Of a stretch of DNA of 5,340 nucleotides, positions 1 through 5,340 are shown piece after piece (within the stretch, counting starts at the first letter, position 1; each line of letters starts with the position of its first letter). The stretch is from Hyphomicrobiales bacterium. Lineage in GTDB: Bacteria > Pseudomonadota > Alphaproteobacteria > Rhizobiales > JAJFHB01. The stretch covers positions 1 to 5,340 of the forward strand of contig JAJFHB010000299.1 of the NCBI GenBank assembly GCA_021775795.1, read 5' to 3'. The position numbers and the translations under genes are program-made. Below the pieces are notes generated by a model. It had not been told where the DNA came from. It did not search any database and saw only the letters and a program-made list of their open reading frames with translations.

Positions 1-1
1 G

Positions 2-73
2 ATTGCTCTACGACGCGGCTCCAAGAACGGCGCTTGCTTCGACCTGACATTGCCTAAAATCATCCAAGACTGA
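2..73 (+). CDS. Sensor histidine kinase, C-terminal end (partial)
   Basis: Only the last 23 codons are in the window, in the frame beginning at base 2 and ending at TGA 71-73. The peptide reads IALRRGSKNGACFDLTLPKI followed by IQD. The pattern of a small-residue and glycine turn, then an aromatic residue and an alternating strand ending in LP, is typical of the last strand of the HATPase_c domain of histidine kinases (family knowledge). The inference is supported by the response regulator gene that follows on the same strand after 70 bases, since kinase and regulator genes are commonly adjacent. Such a kinase would autophosphorylate on histidine and pass the phosphate to the receiver. No input domain, H-box or N/G boxes can be seen, so the signal and location are unknown. 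Another GHKL-family ATPase tail is possible but less likely in this context. Confidence 0.6.
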   Translation: MALRRGSKNGACFDLTLPKIIQD

Positions 74-83
74 CCCACAATTC

Positions 84-108
84 GTTCAGCCAGAACAGCT
101 GTTTGAAC
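84..108. promoter_or_regulatory. Nested inverted repeat upstream of the response regulator gene
   Basis: The 70-base spacer between the kinase end and the regulator start holds an outer inverted repeat GTTCA (84-88) / TGAAC (104-108). Inside it lies the perfect 10-bp palindrome AACAGCTGTT (94-103). It could be an operator or a small hairpin in a joint transcript. No convincing -35/-10 promoter was seen beside it. Short palindromes of this size can arise by chance, so functional meaning is inference. Confidence 0.2.
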
Positions 109-143
109 CAGGTTTGCGCTTCGAATAAGGGACGATACGAAGC

Positions 144-1889
144 ATGGCTGCAACGATGGAAGCGCCGCGCCCGCAGGGGCGGCGGCAGGTGCTGCTTGCC
201 GAAGATAATGAAATGACGGCACAGCTTGTCGAATTGATGCTCCGCAACAGCGATCATCAACTCGATGTTGTTTTAAGCGGAAGCGATGCGATCGCTGCTG
301 CATCCGAAAAGCACTATGATGTGGTGCTCATGGACTATCATCTGCCCGATCAGACCGGCCTTGCCGCTGCTCGGGAAATCAGGCGGCAGTTGCGAGAGCA
401 AACGCGCATTGTGGCGATCACGAGCGATCTCAACTCCCTGGCCCATGATGATACCTGGGACAGTGTTGTTGACGCGGTTCTACCAAAACCGATCGGACGC
501 CCTGATCTGATGGCTGCCATTGAGCAAATACGCCCGCTCGCCGGGCAGCTTCATGATGCACACGCGCGAGCCGACAGCAATTTAGAAGCCGATTTGCGCC
601 CAAGTGTCCTGTTGCTGCCGGAAGGTGGATACGGGGATTGGTTGCCTCGTGATGTGCGCGCAGCGGGACCGAATGATGAGGCGCCCGATATTGTCGTTCT
701 GACGCAAACAGCGGCCATACGGGATTTGGGCGATTATCTTGATCCTGTCCGCCGGCTTTACACGCCCGTGATCGACATGACCGGCATGCACGGGGATATG
801 GCGGATATTTCTGTGGGTATGGTATCGGCGGATGCGCTTTGCGATGCCATCGCCGGGGCCAGGAAGATCCTCAAGAGTGTCACCGCTACTCGCACCGGAA
901 AATTTGACCCGACACGCTTGGAAGATGCGCTTTTGCTGTCGCTGTTTGCGCGTGACAGGCCACTGACGCCGGCATTTGATGCAGACTGTCCGGACGCATT
1001 ACGCTTTCCCCGTGACGCTCTCACAGGACCCTTGCGTCCGGTGGCTGAACGGCTAGCGGATGCGGGCCTTGTGGAGAGAACATTCTTTGATCGTATTCAT
1101 ACCTGCCCGAACTGCCATTCCTCCCGGTTGAACGTTCGTGAGGAATGTCTTCGATGCCGCTCACCACATCTCGATAAAATGACGGTCGGGCACCATTTTT
1201 CGTGCAGCCACCACATGTTTGAAGGCGTGTCCGCACTTGGCGCAGAGGTTGTTTGTCTGAAGTGCTCTCAGGCCACGGGCCGCGCCAATGACGAGAATGA
1301 TACGCTTGGAACAATCATCCACTGCCACTCCTGCAGTCACGAGGCAGGAAGCAGCGCCGTTGGTTACAGGTGTCTTGACTGTGCGGTTCATCATGACAGC
1401 GAGGAGGTATCCTTTCGCGACTGGCATTCATACCGGTTGAGCGCCCGGGGCCATTCTGCGGTTACGAGCGGTACCTTCAGCTTGGCATCAGGTGCCGAGC
1501 TTGAAGATGATGTGGTGGGGTTCGTACACGCTCTTTTGACGGAGCACTGTCGGATGAATGCCGGTCTGGCGCCTTTCACCGTTCTTCGTCTGACCCTTGA
1601 AGGCGTCGAGGTTCTACAAAGAGACCACGGCCTGCGCGCCTGCCGTCAGACTGTGACGTTGTTTGAACGCGCCTTGAGGGAAACTCTTCGTCCCGATCAC
1701 CAGACTTTGCGGAAGGGTGATTGCTATTATGTGCTTCTTGCAAATTCAACCGTTGCAGAGGTGGAGGCTGGCCTGCCTTACCTAATGCAACGCACGACAG
1801 GGCATTTGCAACTTGATCCCGGCGCGAGGGTAGAAATTTGTTCGCCAGGTGACTTTGCCGCACTGTCAGCTGAGGTATTGACCGTTTAG
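144..1889 (+). CDS. Response regulator: receiver, TackOD1-type metal-binding module, degenerate GGDEF-like C-terminus
   Basis: A predicted cytoplasmic two-component regulator of 581 residues. Residues 15-130 form a receiver domain: acidic pair E20/D21, phosphoacceptor D64 in VLMDYHLPD, T93 and K115 (PKP) are all present, so phosphorylation is likely. Residues 150-250 look alpha/beta but lack these residues and may be a second, degenerate receiver. Residues 254-440 match the TackOD1 domain: C321/C324, C335/C338, HH350-351, C354, C371/C374, C394/C397 and C410/C413, plausibly binding zinc or another metal. Residues 478-566 resemble a GGDEF fold, with KGDCY at the signature site, so cyclase activity is unlikely. 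No helix-turn-helix is visible; output may be by protein interaction or metal/redox sensing. ATG 144 has AAGGGA at 127-132 (11-base spacing); ATG 156 is an alternative start. It probably pairs with the kinase ending at base 73. Confidence 0.85.
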   Translation: MAATMEAPRPQGRRQVLLAEDNEMTAQLVELMLRNSDHQLDVVLSGSDAIAAASEKHYDVVLMDYHLPDQTGLAAAREIRRQLREQTRIVAITSDLNSLAHDDTWDSVVDAVLPKPIGRPDLMAAIEQIRPLAGQLHDAHARADSNLEADLRPSVLLLPEGGYGDWLPRDVRAAGPNDEAPDIVVLTQTAAIRDLGDYLDPVRRLYTPVIDMTGMHGDMADISVGMVSADALCDAIAGARKILKSVTATRTGKFDPTRLEDALLLSLFARDRPLTPAFDADCPDALRFPRDALTGPLRPVAERLADAGLVERTFFDRIHTCPNCHSSRLNVREECLRCRSPHLDKMTVGHHFSCSHHMFEGVSALGAEVVCLKCSQATGRANDENDTLGTIIHCHSCSHEAGSSAVGYRCLDCAVHHDSEEVSFRDWHSYRLSARGHSAVTSGTFSLASGAELEDDVVGFVHALLTEHCRMNAGLAPFTVLRLTLEGVEVLQRDHGLRACRQTVTLFERALRETLRPDHQTLRKGDCYYVLLANSTVAEVEAGLPYLMQRTTGHLQLDPGARVEICSPGDFAALSAEVLTV

Positions 1890-1890
1890 A

Positions 1891-1908
1891 GAACCGGCGA
1901 ACCGGGTT
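1891..1908 (+). other. Small hairpin just after the regulator stop codon
   Basis: Two bases after the regulator stop codon, AACCGG (1892-1897) can pair with CCGGGTT (1902-1908) around a CGAA loop, with one bulged G. The same stretch is a tandem direct repeat, GAACCGG at 1891-1897 and 1899-1905. There is no T-run afterwards, so it does not qualify as a standard intrinsic terminator. It could stabilise the mRNA 3' end or be chance structure. Confidence 0.25.
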
Positions 1909-1958
1909 GGTTCAAACTCTCCTGGCAGGCAACCGAGCGGAGACGTTTCAGTCGGGCG

Positions 1959-1980
1959 TGAAAACAATCAAGCGTTTTCA
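1959..1980. promoter_or_regulatory. Inverted repeat in the spacer upstream of the transporter gene
   Basis: TGAAAAC (1959-1965) and GTTTTCA (1974-1980) are a perfect 7-bp inverted repeat with an 8-base gap. A related GTTTCA lies at 1945-1950. The arrangement could be an operator for the transporter gene about 110 bases downstream, but no clear promoter boxes were found nearby and the repeat is short. Apart from this and the two small hairpins, the 201-base spacer 1890-2090 shows nothing recognisable. Confidence 0.2.
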
Positions 1981-2052
1981 GACTATGCGGGAACCGTTTG
2001 AGTGTGCGGACAGTCGTTGCGTGCAGGTCATAACCATGCAAGCTGGTTCTTC

Positions 2053-2074
2053 TCCCCCTTTCACCCGGGGGGGA
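2053..2074 (+). promoter_or_regulatory. C-run/G-run hairpin just upstream of the transporter ribosome binding site
   Basis: TCCCCC (2053-2058) can pair with GGGGGA (2069-2074) around a 10-base loop. The seven-G run 2067-2073 overlaps a CCCGGG palindrome (2064-2069). The hairpin ends four bases before the GAGG ribosome binding site. In mRNA it could influence ribosome access, but this is inferred from base pairing alone. Confidence 0.3.
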
Positions 2075-2077
2075 TTT

Positions 2078-2081
2078 GAGG
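2078..2081 (+). promoter_or_regulatory. Ribosome binding site that decides the transporter start
   Basis: GAGG lies 9 bases before ATG 2091, which supports that ATG. The in-frame TTG at 2076 overlaps this site and would place the ribosome binding site inside its own coding region, so it is disfavoured. Confidence 0.5.
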
Positions 2082-2090
2082 CACGAAGTG

Positions 2091-3302
2091 ATGACTGTCC
2101 CGCAACAACCAATGCTGAGCCAGAGCGACAGGCGCAAGAGCCTGACGGCTGCGATGTCGTGCATTTGTCTTTTCGGCATCACGGTGGCGGTAATGTCCCC
2201 GCTGGTTTCGCTCAATCTCGAGGCCCGTGGTGTCGATCGGACGACCATAGGTCTGATGGCGGCCGTGCCCGCACTCACTCTGCTGGCCGCCAATCCATTT
2301 ATCCCGACGATGGTGAGGTTGTTTGGCTTCAGCCGCTACATTTACGGCTGCATTGCCTTGCAGCTCGTGTTGGTGTTGCTGATGCCGGTGTTCGACAGTG
2401 TGCCGGCCTGGTTCGTTCTTCGCGGCATGATGGGTGCAGCGATCAACGGCATTTTTGTGGCCAGTGAAACCTGGATCAACTCTGTGGCGGAGGAGCGTTC
2501 GCGCGGCCGCGTTCTGGCGATCTATGGAACGATACTTTCAGGGAGTTTTGCAGCCGGCCCCCTGATCATTGCGGTTGCCGGTTCGGATGGTTTTGCGCCC
2601 TTTCTGGTTGTTGCCGCGATCATCCTGCTTGCGGCCCTTCCGCTACTGTGGACGGCGCAGGTTTCACCGGTGATCGAAGGGCGCTCCACCTTTGGAGTTT
2701 TGTCTTTCCTTCTCCTGGCCCCGACGCTTGCGGGTGCTGTGTATCTTTCCGCCTTCAAGGAAATGAGCCTTGCGGCGCTGCTGCCTGTTTATGGTGTTCG
2801 GAGCGGCTTGGCAGAAGGCAGTGCAGCAGCGTTGCTGACGGTGGGCTATATCGGTGCGTTGTTGAGTCAGCTGCCGGTCGGCTGGCTGGCAGACAGGATG
2901 GATCGGCGCTTGTTGCTCATTTGTCTGACAGTGATCGGATTTGCCGGCGCACTGGGGTTGCCTTACGCAATGCAGGTGGGCGGTTTGATCCTGTGGGTTT
3001 TTGTAGCACTTTGGGTAGGTCTTTTCTCTGGCAGCTACATTGTCGCCATGGCGATTGTTGGCGAGCGTTTCAAAGGCGCTGATCTGGTGGCCGCCAATTC
3101 TGCATTCGGTTTTCTCTGGGGCATGGGTAGCCTCACCGGACCGGTCGCCTCTGGTGTTGCCATGGATGCAATCGGTACAGACGGCTTTGTTGTACCGATT
3201 GCTGTCGTGGCCGGGCTTTACCTGTTGCTTGCCCTCTGGCGGCAGGCAGTGAGGTCCAAAGCTGAACGATCTAAAGCTGGCGCTCCACCATCATCTTCTT
3301 GA
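2091..3302 (+). CDS. MFS transporter, YcaD-like
   Basis: A 403-residue inner-membrane protein with about 12 hydrophobic segments in two halves, split by a polar loop near residues 190-202; this is the normal length for the major facilitator superfamily. The second half has a good motif [11 protein letters not shown] (264-273). The equivalent first-half loop (about 69-83) is degenerate. [21 protein letters not shown] (125-145) resembles the loop before TM5 in YcaD-type transporters. These are secondary carriers driven by ion gradients, and the substrate cannot be read from the sequence. Start ATG 2091 follows GAGG; an in-frame TTG at 2076 would add five residues. The gene follows the regulator on the same strand after 201 bases, so it may have its own promoter. 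The tail has a tandem [10 protein letters not shown], and its last ten residues are encoded antisense to the end of sdhB. A drug-efflux role is possible but unproven. Confidence 0.88.
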   Translation: MTVPQQPMLSQSDRRKSLTAAMSCICLFGITVAVMSPLVSLNLEARGVDRTTIGLMAAVPALTLLAANPFIPTMVRLFGFSRYIYGCIALQLVLVLLMPVFDSVPAWFVLRGMMGAAINGIFVASETWINSVAEERSRGRVLAIYGTILSGSFAAGPLIIAVAGSDGFAPFLVVAAIILLAALPLLWTAQVSPVIEGRSTFGVLSFLLLAPTLAGAVYLSAFKEMSLAALLPVYGVRSGLAEGSAAALLTVGYIGALLSQLPVGWLADRMDRRLLLICLTVIGFAGALGLPYAMQVGGLILWVFVALWVGLFSGSYIVAMAIVGERFKGADLVAANSAFGFLWGMGSLTGPVASGVAMDAIGTDGFVVPIAVVAGLYLLLALWRQAVRSKAERSKAGAPPSSS

Positions 3303-4050
3303 CCTCGGCGATGGCCTTGGCCGGGTTCAGCCCCTTGGGGCAGGCCTTGGCGCAGTTCATGATGGTGTGGCAACGGTACAACCTGAAGGGATCTTCCAGA
3401 TTGTCGAGGCGTTCACCGGTGGCTTCATCGCGCGAATCGATGAGCCAGCGATAGGCCTGCAATAAGACCGCAGGACCCAGATAGCGATCACTGTTCCACC
3501 AATAGCTTGGGCAGGATGTGGAGCAGCAGGCACAAAGAATACACTCGTAGAGCCCATCCAGCTTTTCGCGGTCCTCGTGGCTTTGCCGCCACTCTTTTTG
3601 AGGCTCTGGCGTCGATGTTTGAAGAAAAGGTTCGACAGATGCGTGCTGGGCATAAAACTGGCTGAGGTCGGGAATCAGGTCCTTGATCACAGGCATGTGC
3701 GGCAGGGGGTAGACTTTGACGCTGCCCTTTACCTCGTCCATGCCCCGGGTACAGGCAAGTGTGTTGACGCCGTCAATGTTCATGGCACAGGAGCCACAGA
3801 TACCTTCCCGGCAGGAGCGCCTGAAAGTCAGTGTCGGGTCGATCTCGTTCTTGATCTTGATGAGACCATCCAGGACCATTGGGCCACAGCTGTCGAGATC
3901 GACAAAATAGACATCAAGGCGCGGATTATCTGTGTTGTCGGGATCCCAACGATAGATCTTGAACTCCCGGAGATTCTTGGCCCCTTCGGGCTTATCCCAG
4001 GTTTTACCGTTCTTGACCTTCGATTTGCGGGGAAGCGTCAGTTGCACCAT
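3271..4050 (-). CDS. sdhB: Succinate dehydrogenase iron-sulfur subunit
   Basis: A complete 259-residue SdhB. It carries electrons from the SdhA flavin through three iron-sulfur clusters to ubiquinone, on the cytoplasmic face of the inner membrane in complex II. The ligands are all visible: [2Fe-2S] C80, C85, C88 and C100; [4Fe-4S] C170, C173, C176 and C237; [3Fe-4S] C180, C227 and C233. Spacing equals that of E. coli SdhB. Quinone-site residues P181, W184, W185, H228 and I230 are also kept, which favours succinate:ubiquinone oxidoreductase. The N-terminus is about 20 residues longer than in E. coli, common in alphaproteobacteria. The ATG at 4050-4048 is preceded by AAGGGA (complement of 4061-4066) at 10 bases. 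sdhA lies 59 bases upstream, so the two are probably co-transcribed. The 3' end overlaps the convergent transporter gene by 32 bases, and no U-tract terminator was found beyond the stop. Confidence 0.98.
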   Translation of the reverse strand: MVQLTLPRKSKVKNGKTWDKPEGAKNLREFKIYRWDPDNTDNPRLDVYFVDLDSCGPMVLDGLIKIKNEIDPTLTFRRSCREGICGSCAMNIDGVNTLACTRGMDEVKGSVKVYPLPHMPVIKDLIPDLSQFYAQHASVEPFLQTSTPEPQKEWRQSHEDREKLDGLYECILCACCSTSCPSYWWNSDRYLGPAVLLQAYRWLIDSRDEATGERLDNLEDPFRLYRCHTIMNCAKACPKGLNPAKAIAEVKKMMVERQL

Positions 4051-4076
4051 GTCTTGCTGTTCCCTTGGGGCTGCCG

Positions 4077-4090
4077 GGCGGCGCGCCGCC
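4077..4090. repeat. Perfect 14-bp GC palindrome between sdhA and sdhB
   Basis: GGCGGCGCGCCGCC is its own reverse complement and sits in the 59-base gap between the sdhA stop and the sdhB ribosome binding site. In mRNA it can fold as a 5-bp GC stem with a 4-base loop, ending about 10 bases before the sdhB ribosome binding site. It could be an mRNA processing or stability element that tunes sdhB relative to sdhA. It is not followed by a U-run, so it is not an intrinsic terminator. Confidence 0.4.
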
Positions 4091-4109
4091 GACCGTTACA
4101 ACCGCTGTT

Positions 4110-5340
4110 TTAGTAGACCCGCTCTTTGGGCGGTATGGGCTGAATGTCGTTGGTGAGTGTGTAAGCGTGCACGGGGCGATAGCCGAGCTTCACTTCGTGT
4201 TTTTGATCGTCAATCCAGGCAAGCGTGTGCTGGCGCCATTTCTCATCATCGCGTTTGGAATAGTCTTCGCGGGCATGGGCGCCGCGGCTTTCCTCGCGTG
4301 CGGCAGCTCCCTCCATGGTGACGGCGGCCTGCACAATGAGATTGTCATACTCGAGCGTTTCCACCAGGTCGGAATTCCAGATCAATGACCGGTCGGTCAC
4401 CGAGATGTCGCGAATGCCATCCCAGACGTCCTTGATGTGCTTTCGACCTTCTTCCATGACCTCGCCGGTGCGGAACACCGCGCAATACTCCTGCATCACT
4501 TTTTGCATATTGAGGCGGAGCTGGGCTGTTGGCGTGCCACCCGACGCGTGGCGATAATGATCGAGGCGCTCTACAGCGAGTTGGCCGGCGTCTGCTGGGA
4601 GCTCAGGATGGCTTTCGCCTGCAGTAACGGTTTCGGCACACTTGAGACCGGCGGCGCGCCCAAAGACAACGAGATCGGTCAGCGAGTTTGAACCAAGTCT
4701 GTTGGCGCCATGCACTGAAGCGCTTGCGCATTCACCTACAGCCATAAGGCCGCGAATGGTTGCGTCCGGGTTGTCCTTTGTCGGGGAGATAACTTCGCCC
4801 CAGTAATTCGTGGGAATGCCGCCCATGTTGTAGTGCACGGTTGGCAATACCGGTATCGGGTCGCGGGTCAGATCGACGCCGGCAAATATGCGGGCACTCT
4901 CTGAAATCCCCGGAAGCCTTTCTGCAAGCAACTCGGGATCAAGATGATCGAGGTGCAGGTAGATGTGATCCTTGTTTGGACCAACACCCCGGCCTTCCCG
5001 GATTTCCATAGTCATTGATCGGGAGACGACGTCGCGCGAGGCCAGGTCTTTGGCACTGGGAGCATAGCGCTCCATGAAGCGCTCACCTTCCGAATTGACA
5101 AGGTAGCCGCCTTCGCCGCGGGCACCCTCCGTTATGAGGCAGCCGGCGCCATAGATGCCGGTTGGGTGAAACTGAACAAATTCCATGTCCTGCAGCGGCA
5201 GATTGGCCCGCAGCACCATGGCATTGCCGTCGCCTGTGCAGGTGTGTGCAGAGGTGCAGGAGAAATAGGCGCGACCGTAACCGCCGGTGGCGAGGATAAC
5301 CTTGTGTGCCTTAAACCGGTGAAGACTTCCATCTTCCAGG
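4110..5340 (-). CDS. sdhA: Succinate dehydrogenase flavoprotein subunit (C-terminal 409 residues, N-terminus outside the window)
   Basis: SdhA oxidises succinate to fumarate at a covalently bound FAD and passes electrons to SdhB. The reading frame is open to the window edge and ends at TAA 4112-4110. The 409 residues present are about two thirds of the usual ~590-600. Numbering from the edge, catalytic and substrate residues are intact: H58 in QFHPTG, T70/E71 in [11 protein letters not shown]102 in RDVVSR, H169 in VHYNMGG and R214 in HGANRLG; E203 in AVGE belongs to the FAD site. These correspond to E. coli H242, T254/E255, R286, H354 and R399. The C-terminal helical domain ends in PPKERVY. 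The Rossmann GxGxxG and the histidine that binds FAD lie beyond the edge. The Met at 5219 is internal: the 40 codons before it continue clear SdhA sequence ([10 protein letters not shown]). sdhC and sdhD are expected further upstream of this gene. Confidence 0.97.
   Translation of the reverse strand, partial: LEDGSLHRFKAHKVILATGGYGRAYFSCTSAHTCTGDGNAMVLRANLPLQDMEFVQFHPTGIYGAGCLITEGARGEGGYLVNSEGERFMERYAPSAKDLASRDVVSRSMTMEIREGRGVGPNKDHIYLHLDHLDPELLAERLPGISESARIFAGVDLTRDPIPVLPTVHYNMGGIPTNYWGEVISPTKDNPDATIRGLMAVGECASASVHGANRLGSNSLTDLVVFGRAAGLKCAETVTAGESHPELPADAGQLAVERLDHYRHASGGTPTAQLRLNMQKVMQEYCAVFRTGEVMEEGRKHIKDVWDGIRDISVTDRSLIWNSDLVETLEYDNLIVQAAVTMEGAAAREESRGAHAREDYSKRDDEKWRQHTLAWIDDQKHEVKLGYRPVHAYTLTNDIQPIPPKERVY

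Noticed and set aside
1990..2035. Sigma70-like promoter from TTGAGT (1998-2003) and CATAAC (2029-2034)
   Set aside because: The spacing is 25 bases, too long, and no acceptable -10 box lies at 16-18 bases.
2076..2090. TTG 2076 as transporter start
   Set aside because: The GAGG ribosome binding site overlaps it and is correctly spaced for ATG 2091.
1886..2293. - strand open frame across the spacer
   Set aside because: It overlaps the transporter start antisense, is rich in Arg and Ser as shadow frames are, and matches no family I recognise.
1907..2467. + strand open frame covering the spacer and the transporter 5' end
   Set aside because: It starts at a TTG without a clear ribosome binding site, and most of it is an out-of-frame reading of the well-supported transporter.
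3200..3270. Intrinsic terminator for sdhB inside the transporter gene
   Set aside because: Only weak GCC/GGC pairings were found, with no U-tract on the - strand.
3577..4113. Long + strand open frame antisense to sdhB
   Set aside because: It lies opposite a fully conserved sdhB and shows no recognisable domain; it is a by-product of codon bias.
4110..5219. sdhA starting at the Met at 5219
   Set aside because: The frame continues to the window edge with clear SdhA sequence, so this Met is internal and the gene is cut by the window, not truncated.

Overview
The window looks like chromosomal DNA of an alphaproteobacterium. The evidence is the succinate dehydrogenase: SdhA and SdhB carry signature stretches typical of that class (for example [10 protein letters not shown] and [11 protein letters not shown] in SdhA), and sdhA sits just upstream of sdhB as in the usual sdhCDAB order. 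Genus cannot be fixed from the sequence alone. No mobile element, tRNA, rRNA, CRISPR array or phage gene was seen, and no stretch over 300 bases lacks a gene.

Left part, + strand (1-1889): the last 23 codons of what looks like a sensor histidine kinase are followed 70 bases later by a 581-residue response regulator. That regulator is the most unusual gene here. It has a complete phosphoacceptor receiver domain, a less clear alpha/beta linker, a cysteine/histidine-rich module matching the TackOD1 output domain (thaumarchaeal output domain 1, a predicted metal-binding domain), and a C-terminal region resembling a GGDEF domain that has lost its signature. It has no recognisable DNA-binding domain. 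Kinase and regulator probably form a two-component pair whose output is not classical transcription control.

Middle, + strand (1890-3302): a 201-base spacer with several small inverted repeats leads to a 12-helix major facilitator transporter resembling the YcaD-like group. Its substrate is unknown. Its 3' end overlaps the end of sdhB by 32 bases, tail to tail.

Right part, - strand (3271-5340): sdhB (complete, all iron-sulfur ligands present) and sdhA (409 C-terminal residues, N-terminus beyond the window) encode the catalytic half of succinate dehydrogenase, complex II of the respiratory chain and an enzyme of the TCA cycle. They are separated by 59 bases containing a perfect 14-bp GC palindrome. 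The sdh genes are ordinary housekeeping genes. The possible novelty lies in the signalling pair on the left.
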